Source: Nitrospiria bacterium
GTDB taxonomy: Bacteria; Nitrospirota; UBA9217
Direction: 5' to 3'
Assembly (NCBI GenBank): GCA_919902495.1
Contig: CAKKRC010000091.1
Coordinates: forward strand, 1-34,036
DNA: 34,036 nucleotides
Shown here: positions 1 to 7,664 of the stretch, piece after piece
How the letters are laid out: the number at the start of each line of letters is the position of its first letter
Numbering within the stretch: position 1 is the first letter of the stretch
Notes under the pieces: model-generated
Seen by the model: only the letters and a program-made list of their open reading frames with translations
Databases searched by the model: none
What the model was told of the DNA's origin: nothing
Translations under genes and position numbers: made by a program

Positions 1-68
1 ATTCATGCGATTATTATTGGCTGATTATGCAAATACTATTCTTACGAGACCATCACATATATATACAA

Positions 69-90
69 GCATTACAGGACCTGTATATGC
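69..90. other. short palindrome downstream of radA
   Basis: The first 99 bases hold no gene. Arms TACAGG (73-78) and CCTGTA (80-85) form a near-perfect palindrome, flanked by imperfect GCAT/ATGC. It lies just past the radA stop. On the minus strand no clear T-run follows, so a terminator role is weak; a protein-binding site is equally possible. Confidence 0.25.
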
Positions 91-99
91 TTTTCAGGC

Positions 100-1470
100 T
101 TAGAACAGCCTCCCCATCGCCTCGTCAACGGTCCGCACGCCCATGAGCTGCATCTTCGAAATGCCCGCGGTCTTCTCGAGTTTCTCCACGTTCACCATAG
201 GAAGAATGCAGCGGGTGAAGCCGAGTTTCGCCGCGTCTTTCAGCCGCAACTCCGCCTGGCTGATGGCCCGGACCTCGCCGGCGAGGCCGACCTCGCCCAT
301 GACGACAGTGTTGGAGTTGATAGGCTTCTCGCGGAAGCTCGACGCAACAGCCGCGATAATGCCGAGGTCCACTGCGGGTTCGTCGATCTTGAGGCCGCCC
401 ACAACGTTCACGAACACGTCCATGCCCATGAGGTGCATGCCGACGCGTTTTTCGAGCACGGCGATGAGCAGCGATACGCGGTTATAGTCCACGCCGATGC
501 TGGTCCTGCGCGGCATGGTCATCTTGGTCGGGGTCACTAGCGCCTGGAGTTCGGCCAGGATGGGCCGCGAGCCTTCGAGGGACGAGACGACGACGGAGCC
601 CGTCGCGTCCTTCGGCCGTTCGGCAAGGAACATCTCCGAGGGGTTCGCCACCTCGGCCAGGCCGGATTCCTTCATCTCGAAGACGCCGATCTCGTTCGTG
701 GAACCGAACCGGTTCTTGACGGCCCGCAGGATGCGAAAGGCATGGCCCCGGTCTCCTTCGAAATAGAGCACCGTGTCCACGATATGTTCGAGCACGCGGG
801 GACCGGCAATGGCGCCGTCCTTGGTCACGTGGCCGATGAGGAAGGTCGGGATGCCCGTCTTCTTGGCATGGATCATGAGCCTGCCGGACACTTCGCGCAC
901 CTGCCCAACGCTCCCGGGAGCTGACGGCAGCTCCGACGTATAGACCGTCTGGACCGAATCGATGACGATGACCTGGGGCTGAAGCTCGTCTGCCGCGCGC
1001 AGGATCTCATCGAGCGACGTCTCGGCAAGCACGTAGAGGTTCTCCGCCTTGACGCCCAGTCGCTGGGCACGCATCTTGATCTGGGCGGGCGATTCCTCGC
1101 CCGAAACGTAGAGCGCCTTTCCGCGAAGCTCCGACACCTGCTTCAGCATCTGGAGCACCAGCGTGGATTTTCCGATGCCCGGGTCGCCGCCGATCAGCAC
1201 GACCGACCCGGTCACGATCCCGCCGCCCAGCACCCGGTCGAGCTCGCCGATCTTGGTGACAAAACGGTCCTCGTCGCCGATCGTGATCTCGTTCAGGGCG
1301 AGCGGCTCCGACCCCTTGCCGCGCTTGGCGGCCCCGATGTCCTTCTGCTTCTCGACCCGCTCCTCGACCAGCGTGTTCCACTGGTTGCAGTCGGGGCATT
1401 TTCCCATCCACCGCGGCGACTGCGAACCGCAGGACTGGCATACATAGACCGTTTTTACCTTTGCTTTCAT
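100..1470 (-). CDS. radA: DNA repair protein RadA (Sms)
   Basis: RadA is a RecA-like ATPase and branch-migration helicase that processes recombination intermediates in the cytoplasm. From the start chosen here the protein has 456 residues, the usual RadA length. It shows an N-terminal C4 zinc finger (C11, C14, C25, C28), a Walker A motif GGDPGIGKST (about 94-103), the RadA-specific KNRFG motif (about 252-256) and a C-terminal Lon-protease-like domain. The frame stays open upstream to a TTG at 1506, but that TTG is the -35 box of the promoter and an ATG at 1479 overlaps the -10 box, so ATG 1470 is the likely start. There is no Shine-Dalgarno; the mRNA is probably leaderless. The gene is divergent from the outer-membrane pair at 1592. 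Confidence 0.97.
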   Translation of the reverse strand: MKAKVKTVYVCQSCGSQSPRWMGKCPDCNQWNTLVEERVEKQKDIGAAKRGKGSEPLALNEITIGDEDRFVTKIGELDRVLGGGIVTGSVVLIGGDPGIGKSTLVLQMLKQVSELRGKALYVSGEESPAQIKMRAQRLGVKAENLYVLAETSLDEILRAADELQPQVIVIDSVQTVYTSELPSAPGSVGQVREVSGRLMIHAKKTGIPTFLIGHVTKDGAIAGPRVLEHIVDTVLYFEGDRGHAFRILRAVKNRFGSTNEIGVFEMKESGLAEVANPSEMFLAERPKDATGSVVVSSLEGSRPILAELQALVTPTKMTMPRRTSIGVDYNRVSLLIAVLEKRVGMHLMGMDVFVNVVGGLKIDEPAVDLGIIAAVASSFREKPINSNTVVMGEVGLAGEVRAISQAELRLKDAAKLGFTRCILPMVNVEKLEKTAGISKMQLMGVRTVDEAMGRLF

Positions 1471-1477
1471 AGCAGTC

Positions 1478-1506
1478 ATTCTATTGGTTAGCACCGGGGT
1501 TGTCAA
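1478..1506 (-). promoter_or_regulatory. sigma70-type promoter of radA, leaderless geometry
   Basis: TTGACA (1506-1501), a 17 bp spacer, then TAGAAT (1483-1478). Seven bases separate the -10 box from ATG 1470, so transcription should begin at or next to the A of the start codon. Confidence 0.75.
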
Positions 1507-1528
1507 ATTCTATTTCCCGGCAGGCATC

Positions 1529-1557
1529 TTGATTAATAAAAGCGGCCATGCTATGCT
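1529..1557 (+). promoter_or_regulatory. possible promoter of the outer-membrane gene pair
   Basis: TTGATT (1529-1534), 17 bp spacer, TATGCT (1552-1557). It would give a leader of about 28 nt carrying a strong AGGAGGT ribosome site (1579-1585) six bases before ATG 1592. The match is moderate, but position and spacing fit. Confidence 0.4.
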
Positions 1558-1591
1558 TCTATCACTCACATTCACACCAGGAGGTATCGCC

Positions 1592-2800
1592 ATGAAGAGA
1601 TATTGTTCAGTTCTCCTTGCGCTTTCGCTGGTCCTGTTCCCGGTCCTGGCGCAGGCGGCGCAGTTCGCCATCTTCGGCCCGCGCGCGCTCGGGATGGGCG
1701 GCGCGTCGGTGGCCGCGGTGAACGACTCGACCGCCGTGTACTGGAACCCGGCGGCGCTTGCCAACTCCCGGAAGGTGGACATACGCGTCCCGGGCGGCGC
1801 GGCCATCCGGGACTACATGGACCTCGGCAATAAGTGGGACCGGATCCAGGTCATCCAGGATGCCGTCGACGCAGGCGATTATACCGCGGCGGCGGAATTG
1901 AAACAGCTCCTTCTCGACCTCGCGCGCCCTGATGCCGTCACGAACATCGATGTGACGGGAGGGCTGCTCGTGTCGTTCCCCGTCTCCAGTTCGGCGGTCG
2001 CGGTGAGCGTCATCGGGATCGGGTTCGCCGAGCTGCGGCCGACGGTGGACACGTTACATCTCAATACTTCCTTGCCGACGAGTTCGATAAATGGCATTGC
2101 CTTCAACAATTCCGCGGTCGGCGCGTTCGGTGTCGTGACGGCGGAACCGGCCATTTCCTTCGCGACCTCCCTGGGTGACCATTTCCTGGTCGGCGCCAAT
2201 GCCAAGATGGTCTATGCCAGCACGTTCCTCCATTCCGCGTTGACGCGCTCCGGGAACTTCGACAACTTCGTGAGCGACATGAACAACAGCGAAACGACGA
2301 GCCACAAAGGTTCGATCGACGCGGGTATCCTGTACAAGCCCGTGAGCGGCCTCGACATCGGCGTCGTGGGCAGGTACCTCAATTCTCCTTCGTTCCCCAT
2401 CATGGGATTGGCCGCGGTGAAGAACGGGGCGGGCGACGTGATCCTCGCGCCGGTCGCGTCAGGCGAGATCGAGATCAAGCCGCAGTATCGGGCGGGCGTT
2501 GCCTGGCATCCCTTTGACAACCTGACCCTTTCGGCGGACTATGACCTGACCAAGAACAAGTCCTTCACGGAAAGCACCGAGGACCAGACCATCGCCGGCG
2601 GCATCGAGCTGACGATGCTGAACGAGATCCTGAGCCTTCGCGCAGGCGCCTACAAGAACACGGCGAACGACCTCGCCAACATCGTCTATACCGCCGGGCT
2701 GGGCCTGCGCGTGTTCTTCCTGCGCATCGACGTGGCGGGGGCGTACGACTTCAAGGAACAGGAAGCGCAGGCGTCGGCGAGCCTTGCGCTCAGGTTCTGA
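1592..2800 (+). CDS. TraF_2/PorV-like outer-membrane beta-barrel protein
   Basis: A 402-residue protein with a Sec signal peptide (1 to about 21, ending AQA). Immediately after it comes a segment resembling the family signature: a GPRALGMGGA motif, then DSTAVYWNPAAL. This is typical of the FadL/PorV/TraF_2 barrel superfamily, often annotated 'conjugal transfer protein TraF' although no conjugation genes are nearby. The rest consists of alternating amphipathic strands and ends in the terminal Phe expected for BAM-assembled barrels (ALRF). The start is set by AGGAGGT at 1579-1585. The omptin-like gene follows after 67 bp on the same strand, so the two are probably co-transcribed. The substrate is unknown; transport of a hydrophobic compound is only a family-based guess. 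Confidence 0.8.
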   Translation: MKRYCSVLLALSLVLFPVLAQAAQFAIFGPRALGMGGASVAAVNDSTAVYWNPAALANSRKVDIRVPGGAAIRDYMDLGNKWDRIQVIQDAVDAGDYTAAAELKQLLLDLARPDAVTNIDVTGGLLVSFPVSSSAVAVSVIGIGFAELRPTVDTLHLNTSLPTSSINGIAFNNSAVGAFGVVTAEPAISFATSLGDHFLVGANAKMVYASTFLHSALTRSGNFDNFVSDMNNSETTSHKGSIDAGILYKPVSGLDIGVVGRYLNSPSFPIMGLAAVKNGAGDVILAPVASGEIEIKPQYRAGVAWHPFDNLTLSADYDLTKNKSFTESTEDQTIAGGIELTMLNEILSLRAGAYKNTANDLANIVYTAGLGLRVFFLRIDVAGAYDFKEQEAQASASLALRF

Positions 2801-2867
2801 GGTCCTTGACGACGCGGACAAATAACGCTCGCCTGGCGAAGGTCCTGGCGGTGAGGAGACCGCCCGA

Positions 2868-3860
2868 ATGATACGACCTGTTTCTGCCGCGATCGCGATC
2901 ACTGCGAGCCTGTTCCTTGCCCTGTCCCAGCCGGTGATCGCCGCGCCCGCTTTCAACCGGCAGGCGGGTGAGGGCCTGTTCGGCTTCGGCCTGGGATACC
3001 TGACCGGAAGCACGCTGTATCACATCAGCATCTATGATGCGACCGGCGGCGTCGAAAGCGAGCTCGAGTTCCCGCTCAACACGTTCCTGTTCGGCCTGGA
3101 AGGCGGCTATGTCGGCAAGAATGCGAACGGGCGGGATGCGTTCAAGATTGGCCTGCAGTGGTCCACGAACCTCGATAGCGGCTCGGGCAAGCTGAAGGAC
3201 TCGGACTGGATATCGGGCACTGCCGAAACCGACCCGCTGCCCAATGGCCTGGGCCTCCCAGCCCATCCGGGCCTGGACATCTATTCCGAATCGGATATAG
3301 CTCTCACGGCGAATATCCTTGACCTCCGGGCTTCCTATAACTTCTGGCCCTCGAAAGGACTGGTAATAGGACCGCTGGGCGGGCTCCTGTATCAGAATTT
3401 TCAGTTCGACGCCAGCAACGTGCACCAGGTGGGGTATGGCCCCTACGCGCCCGGCTTTACCGGCAGCGTCTCAGGTCTTGTCCTTACGTACGAGGTGACC
3501 TACACCATTCCCTACCTCGGCATGCATTCCGAGCTGCTCGTCGGCAGAGGCTTCCAGGCGTTCCTTGACCTCGGCTACAGCCCCTGGGCCGCGGCCAAGG
3601 ACAGAGACGATCACGTTCTCCGGAAAAAGCTCTCGACGGCAAAGACCGATGGATATGCCTACTTAGCCACGATCACCGCGCAGTGGGACATAGAGGACAA
3701 TGACTTCTTCCTGATCCGGGGGCAATACCTCGAGATCAATACGAAAGGGACCCAGACCCAGACCTTTTATGACGGATCGGGAGATGTCTTTGCCGGCATC
3801 AACGACAAGATCACGTCAAAACAGCTGTCCACCACGGTCCTCTTCAGCCATAGGTTCTGA
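2868..3860 (+). CDS. omptin-family outer-membrane aspartyl protease homologue
   Basis: 330 residues with a signal peptide (about 1-25, cleavage after VIAA) and a terminal Phe. The sequence can be laid along E. coli OmpT by eye. DSDW (111-114) matches the OmpT catalytic DQDW (Asp83/Asp85). DDH (247-249) matches the Asp210/His212 pair. IPYLGM (214-219) matches MPYIGL, and a GYSPW segment matches the YSGW strand. All four catalytic positions are kept, so proteolysis is plausible. Omptins are ten-stranded barrels that cleave peptides at the cell surface and need LPS. Length is slightly above OmpT (297 mature residues). A GAGGAG ribosome site lies at 2853-2858. A neutral 'hypothetical porin' label would be the alternative; the motif pattern makes omptin more likely. 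Confidence 0.72.
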   Translation: MIRPVSAAIAITASLFLALSQPVIAAPAFNRQAGEGLFGFGLGYLTGSTLYHISIYDATGGVESELEFPLNTFLFGLEGGYVGKNANGRDAFKIGLQWSTNLDSGSGKLKDSDWISGTAETDPLPNGLGLPAHPGLDIYSESDIALTANILDLRASYNFWPSKGLVIGPLGGLLYQNFQFDASNVHQVGYGPYAPGFTGSVSGLVLTYEVTYTIPYLGMHSELLVGRGFQAFLDLGYSPWAAAKDRDDHVLRKKLSTAKTDGYAYLATITAQWDIEDNDFFLIRGQYLEINTKGTQTQTFYDGSGDVFAGINDKITSKQLSTTVLFSHRF

Positions 3861-3900
3861 AGCATTCATTATAAAGTTGAAAACAACTACGAACGTCGGT

Positions 3901-4000
3901 CTCTCGCAAAGTCGCCAAGCTCGCAAAGAACAGCAATTCATTCGAGTTAAAAGACCAGAGCTTAAAGATTACCTTTGCGTACTTTGCGGCTTTGCGAGAG
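3901..4000. repeat. family E inverted-repeat element (TTTGCG type)
   Basis: Arms 3901-3928 and 3973-4000 are 28 bp each and complementary with a few mismatches (CTCTCGCAAAG ... CTTTGCGAGAG). The element lies between two convergent genes, omptin (+) and gspN (-). A second, oppositely oriented copy lies at 24912-25022. It may act as a bidirectional terminator. No other feature is visible in 3861-4048. Confidence 0.8.
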
Positions 4001-4048
4001 ATGCCTTTTGGTTTAGGATTGTACCGGTTAGGTCTTTGCGGCGGAAGG

Positions 4049-4879
4049 TCAGAAGCGCGGCATCGGTTCTGCAACCGTGCCGGCAAGCGTGAGCAGATAA
4101 TATCCTTCGGGGTCCCTGTTCTTCAGGAGTGACAGGAGCCCGGCCTGTTCCGTTGCAAGGCGCTCCGACGGCTTGAACTTCACCGCCAGATTGAGCGTCC
4201 CCCGCTCGCGCATCACCAGGTCCCCCGAGATCCGGACCTTCAGCTCCTTCCCATCGAACTCAAATTTTTTGATGATGAACCGGTCCCCCTTCACATCGCC
4301 TTCGATCCACCCCTGGTCGAAATCCAGGTCCGGCACCGGGAATCCCATGATCTTGAGTTCGCGTGAGGCGAGGCCCTTGAGCAAGAACTTCCCCTTCCCC
4401 GCATCGCCGGTCATCTCATACGATCCTCCCAGCTTTCCCGACAGCTTGAGGCCGAGTGTCTTGAGGAGCGCATACGAGCCGATGTCCAGTCCATCGGCAT
4501 TGAACGCGACGAACCGGCGCTTCGTCCCCTGCTCGGTCTTCACGGTCAGGTCTCCGCCGTAGGCATGGGCCTTTATGGTCACGGCGGTAATGCCGCGAAG
4601 AAAATTGAACAGCGATACGTGGGTGCTGATCGAGGGGCTTTCGAACAGCACCCTGCCGGTCTGGTCGGACAGCACGACGTCGGAGAGGACAAAGCGGTTC
4701 AGGAACCGCGGAGAGATGCGCGCGATGTTCAGCTCCATCTGCGTCCCCGCGCGGACCTCGGATTCCAGCCTGGTCTTGATCCGGTCAAAGGGGAACAGAA
4801 CGACAAGGAACGTCACAAAGGCAATGACGAAGTAGAGGGCGAAGGAAAATCTGCGAATGAGTGTTGTTCTATCGATCAT
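4049..4879 (-). CDS. gspN: type II secretion protein GspN
   Basis: A 276-residue inner-membrane protein: one N-terminal membrane segment (about 12-30) followed by a periplasmic beta-rich domain. The pattern of layered strands (IRGITAVTIKAHAYGG..., LKGLASRELKIMGFPVPDLDFDQG) resembles the AsmA-like fold of GspN. GspN is the last gene of many delta-type T2SS operons, as here. Its role is not settled; it is thought to support the inner-membrane platform. The start ATG at 4879 overlaps by 11 bp the end of the DUF559 gene inserted just upstream. That insertion separates gspN from gspM by about 430 bp, so translation of gspN now depends on sequence at the edge of the inserted element. Confidence 0.88.
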   Translation of the reverse strand: MIDRTTLIRRFSFALYFVIAFVTFLVVLFPFDRIKTRLESEVRAGTQMELNIARISPRFLNRFVLSDVVLSDQTGRVLFESPSISTHVSLFNFLRGITAVTIKAHAYGGDLTVKTEQGTKRRFVAFNADGLDIGSYALLKTLGLKLSGKLGGSYEMTGDAGKGKFLLKGLASRELKIMGFPVPDLDFDQGWIEGDVKGDRFIIKKFEFDGKELKVRISGDLVMRERGTLNLAVKFKPSERLATEQAGLLSLLKNRDPEGYYLLTLAGTVAEPMPRF

Positions 4880-5243
4880 GATAATAGTTATCCCCTCCCT
4901 TGAGGGGAGGGGTCAGGGGAGGGTGATTTAAGATCTGAGACAGTACACCTTCGATATTTTGCAGAACATCATGGTTCCAAAAGCGGTAGACTGTGAACCC
5001 CTGATCATGAAGCCACAAATCCCGGATCGCATCTTGCGTATCCGAATGCTGACCTCCGTCCACTTCTATCACAATTTTCTTTTCAAGACAGACGAAGTCG
5101 ACAATGTACCGCCCAATAGGCTGCTGCCTGCGAAATTTTGATCCATCAAACTGTTTCCCTCGAAGATGCCGCCACAATGCTCTTTCAGCGTCTGTTGAAT
5201 TTTTCCGGAGGTCTTTAGCAAGTGTTGAAAGATCGTTCTTCAA
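4869..5243 (-). CDS. DUF559 / VSR-like endonuclease-fold protein
   Basis: 124 residues with a TTG start; no ATG is available. The DUF559 (PF04480) pattern is clear: N-terminal LRKNSTDAERALWRHLR, then KFRRQQPIGRYIVDF, then IVIEVDGGQH. The candidate PD-(D/E)XK residues are Asp49, Glu60, Asp62 and His66, as in Vsr-like nucleases. It is expected to be a small DNA endonuclease; its target is unknown. The last residues (HPPLTPPLKGG...) are translated from the inverted repeat that flanks the gene, so the coding frame runs through the element end. The gene has no functional link to secretion and interrupts the gspM-gspN junction. Confidence 0.88.
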   Translation of the reverse strand: MKNDLSTLAKDLRKNSTDAERALWRHLRGKQFDGSKFRRQQPIGRYIVDFVCLEKKIVIEVDGGQHSDTQDAIRDLWLHDQGFTVYRFWNHDVLQNIEGVLSQILNHPPLTPPLKGGDNYYHDR

Positions 5244-5290
5244 ATCTCGTCACCCTCACCCTACCCTCCCCCCTCAAGGGGGAGGGATAA
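4888..5290 (-). mobile_element. family C element: inverted repeats bracketing a DUF559 nuclease gene
   Basis: The left end (4888-4926) and right end (5250-5290) are imperfect inverted copies of a 39-41 bp sequence built on CCCTCCCCTCAAGGGGAGGG. The only gene inside is DUF559. The element fills the gspM-gspN junction: 19 bp remain to the gspM stop and 8 bp to the gspN ATG. A gene-less 91 bp version lies at 10771-10861 and a partial copy at 16960-17005. Confidence 0.6.
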
Positions 5291-5309
5291 AAACGACGGA
5301 GACTCATCA

Positions 5310-5810
5310 TCACCCCGCGCTGGACACGAGGAGCGTGGCATTCAGGATCTTGGGGTTGTCGTATCGCGGTTTGAAGGAGAGCTTCCGGACGCGCAGCGTG
5401 GCCTTCTCCAGAAGGTAAACGTAATTCACCACGTCGTAGAGGGTGATGTTGTCGAGCCTGATCTCGACGATGCTTTCCTTATAATTCCCGGTCTGGGTCG
5501 CCGCCTGGGGTTTGAGGGAAACGATCTTGGTGTTCAGGTTCGCGCGCTTCGTGAGGTTCTCGATCTCCGTGAGCAAAGGGCCGCGTTTTGACGCCGCCTC
5601 CTGGGCGATCTGGAGCTGTTTCTGGACCTCGCGGTACTCGTCGCGCAACTTTTTCATTTCGACGAGATCACGTTCCTTTTTCGGAATGAGATCGCGTTTC
5701 CGCGACAGGTCGGAAAGGAACGGCGACAGGACGAAGGCGTACAGCACGATGACCGCCGCGACGGACCCGCCGATGATGAGTGTCTTTTTATCCCGGGATT
5801 CTAACTTCAA
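5310..5810 (-). CDS. gspM: type II secretion protein GspM
   Basis: A 166-residue bitopic protein: short cytoplasmic N-terminus, a membrane segment (about residues 13-32), a coiled-coil stretch rich in Lys/Glu (about 35-90), then a ferredoxin-like periplasmic domain. GspM partners GspL in the inner-membrane platform. The start is a TTG at 5810, chosen over the TTG at 5816 because the Shine-Dalgarno AGGAG (5821-5817) abuts the first TTG but is six bases before the second. The gene is cut off from gspL by a 500 bp GxxExxY insertion whose terminal repeat begins 5 bp upstream of this SD. Confidence 0.88.
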   Translation of the reverse strand: MKLESRDKKTLIIGGSVAAVIVLYAFVLSPFLSDLSRKRDLIPKKERDLVEMKKLRDEYREVQKQLQIAQEAASKRGPLLTEIENLTKRANLNTKIVSLKPQAATQTGNYKESIVEIRLDNITLYDVVNYVYLLEKATLRVRKLSFKPRYDNPKILNATLLVSSAG

Positions 5811-5845
5811 TAGCAACTCCTGATGTAACCACGGATGAACACGGT

Positions 5846-6226
5846 TTAAACAACAAGTCTCTCAAACTCCAATTTCGGCCTTGCAAAATTCAGCAATAAC
5901 CCGACCCGCAGACCTGAGATCCGAAGGTAGTTGAGAAGCTGCGCACGATGAACGTCATCCAGTTTGTCTACTGATTTAGCTTCTACAATAACATTGTTTT
6001 CCACAACCAGATCTGCGTAGTAAACACCGACTTCCTTGTCTCGATAAAACACCTTGAATTCCCTTTGGGCAATTACCTTTCTCTTTTTTAATTCCAGGTC
6101 CCAAACAAGTGCATTACCATATACTTTTTCAAGCAAGCCGCATCCCAAGGCATTATGAACGTTAAAAGCAGAGTCGATAATTTCTTTCGTTAATTCTCTA
6201 TGAAGAAGTTCTGTATTTGTCGTCAT
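5846..6226 (-). CDS. GxxExxY family PD-(D/E)XK-like protein
   Basis: 126 residues. The family motif is read directly as GLLEKVY (about residues 30-36), preceded by the usual LTKEIIDSAFNVHNALG. The segment YYADLVVENNVIVEAKSV supplies the Asp...Glu-x-Lys core of a PD-(D/E)XK nuclease fold (PDDEXK_3). The LLNYLRISGLRVGLLLNF tail is also typical of the family. The biological role of GxxExxY proteins is unknown; nuclease activity is inferred from fold only. Its position in the gspL-gspM spacer and its perfect flanking inverted repeats mark it as an insertion rather than a secretion gene. The ATG at 6226 has no good SD. Confidence 0.9.
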   Translation of the reverse strand: MTTNTELLHRELTKEIIDSAFNVHNALGCGLLEKVYGNALVWDLELKKRKVIAQREFKVFYRDKEVGVYYADLVVENNVIVEAKSVDKLDDVHRAQLLNYLRISGLRVGLLLNFARPKLEFERLVV

Positions 6227-6263
6227 CGTGTCCCCGGGATCATCCTTGGCTATTCCACCACTT

Positions 6264-6293
6264 CTATTCCAGAAGAAGTTCCGTGTTAGCCAT
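6264..6293 (-). pseudogene. vestigial duplicate start of a GxxExxY gene
   Basis: An ATG at 6293 opens MANTELLLE and then hits TAG at 6264. The functional gene downstream begins MTTNTELLH, so the two 5' ends look like copies of each other about 67 bp apart. It lies next to the right terminal repeat, where an intact element would be expected to start its gene. Confidence 0.45.
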
Positions 6294-6338
6294 TATCTTT
6301 TAACCGTGTTCATCCGTGGTTATATGCATATCCGTGGT

Positions 6339-7664
6339 TCACATCCCCTGTTTCAGCTTGATATCGAACCGGAACTTCACCTTGTTGTCCACGCCCATGC
6401 GGGTGTCCAGCACCGTGACCTCGGTAAAGAGCGGCGACTTCTGGAGTTCCGCCTTGATCTTGTCCACGGACTCGAAGGACGACGCCTCGCCCTGAAGCTT
6501 CAACCGGTCGCTCTCCAGGACAAACTCGGTAAAGTTCACCCGGACCTCCTTGGGGATGCCGTCGGTGACCGTCTTCATCACATCGAGGACCGAGCTTCCG
6601 GAGCCCAGCGCGCCGAAGAGCTTTTTCGCCTCGCTCAACTTGTCCCGCATCTGCCGCACGGGATCCGCAGCCGGCTTTCCGTCGGGAAAGGTCTGGCGGT
6701 AGATCTCCTTGATCTCGGCGTCGAGCTTTCCATAGCCCGACCGGACAATGGAGAACTTCACGGCGATGTTCACGGTGAACAGCAGGGCCGCGACGGCCGC
6801 GGCGATGATGAGCATGCGCCTTTTGCGTCGTGTGCCTTCGTCCGCCAAGTGGTAGGCAAACTCACCCTTGCGGAAGTTCACATCATCGAGGAGCGCGATC
6901 CCCAGGCTCACCGGGTCCAGCGCCTTTTTTCCGTTGATCTCGGGAATGACCAGGTCGACAGCCACGCCGGCTTCGGCCAGGATGGCCCGCGCAGATCCGT
7001 CGTCGATCAAGAGCGCCGCCTTCTCCACTTTTTCCTGGTGCTCGATCTCGAGCGCCTGAAGGACATGGCGAAGGCCGCCGGTGGGCTGACCGATCGAGAA
7101 GCTCCGGAGGGCCTTCAGAACGCCGCTCTGCCGGAAGCAGACATCTGCACCGCACAGTAGAAGAGTGCCGGTATCTTTCGGCATCATATTCGCGACCGCC
7201 GAGAGCCCGGCAAAGGACGGGACAATGGCCTGAGGATCGATCCCCGCGCCCGCAAGCAGGTCCAGATGCTGCCGCAGGACCGTCTTCGGCAAGAGCATGC
7301 AGAGTACCGGGGTCGCCGTCTCTTTCTTTTCCGTCGCGCTCCAGAGCACCAGATGATCGAGCACAACATCGCCGAGGTCAAAGGGCACGAGGTCCTCGAC
7401 CTCGAAGGGCAGGGCCTTCTCGATGCGCTTCCGGTCGGCAAAGGGAAGCGTGAGCGTGCGCTGGCTGAAGAGGTGGCCGGGAATGGACGAGACGATCTTC
7501 GCGCCGGTCCAGTCCTTTGACCTCTCCTTGAGAATACCCATCAACTCGGCATCAGTGGCAAAGGGCAGACTGAACGAATCCACTAGCTCCGTCCGGCGGA
7601 AGTCCTTCTGCACCACTGACGCGGCAACGAGCCCCTTCTCTATTTTGAGACCTACGATCCTCAC
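6339..7664 (-). CDS. gspL: type II secretion protein GspL (PilM-like actin-fold plus periplasmic domain)
   Basis: 441 residues. The cytoplasmic part (1 to about 280) has the actin-like fold of GspL/PilM, which binds the GspE ATPase. A single membrane span follows the basic run RRKRR (about 284-302). The periplasmic part (about 305-441) ends in a ferredoxin-like domain that pairs with GspM. The GTG start at 7664 overlaps the gspK stop (GTGA), so the two are translationally coupled. Downstream the order to gspM is interrupted by the GxxExxY element. Confidence 0.9.
   Translation of the reverse strand: MRIVGLKIEKGLVAASVVQKDFRRTELVDSFSLPFATDAELMGILKERSKDWTGAKIVSSIPGHLFSQRTLTLPFADRKRIEKALPFEVEDLVPFDLGDVVLDHLVLWSATEKKETATPVLCMLLPKTVLRQHLDLLAGAGIDPQAIVPSFAGLSAVANMMPKDTGTLLLCGADVCFRQSGVLKALRSFSIGQPTGGLRHVLQALEIEHQEKVEKAALLIDDGSARAILAEAGVAVDLVIPEINGKKALDPVSLGIALLDDVNFRKGEFAYHLADEGTRRKRRMLIIAAAVAALLFTVNIAVKFSIVRSGYGKLDAEIKEIYRQTFPDGKPAADPVRQMRDKLSEAKKLFGALGSGSSVLDVMKTVTDGIPKEVRVNFTEFVLESDRLKLQGEASSFESVDKIKAELQKSPLFTEVTVLDTRMGVDNKVKFRFDIKLKQGM

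Larger units (their letters stand above)
5826..6322 (-). mobile_element. family D element: inverted repeats bracketing a GxxExxY gene
   Basis: TAACCACGGATGAACACGGT plus one further T occurs at 5826-5846, and its exact reverse complement at 6302-6322: 21 bp perfect terminal inverted repeats. The only gene inside is GxxExxY, whose stop codon overlaps the left repeat. The 497 bp unit lies exactly between gspL and gspM. A further partial copy (ATCCGTGGTT) follows just outside the right end, near 6330. Confidence 0.65.

Noticed and set aside
1484-1591. N-terminal extension of the TraF_2-like protein from 1484
   Set aside because: The AGGAGGT site and signal peptide fix the start at 1592; the extension covers the promoter region.
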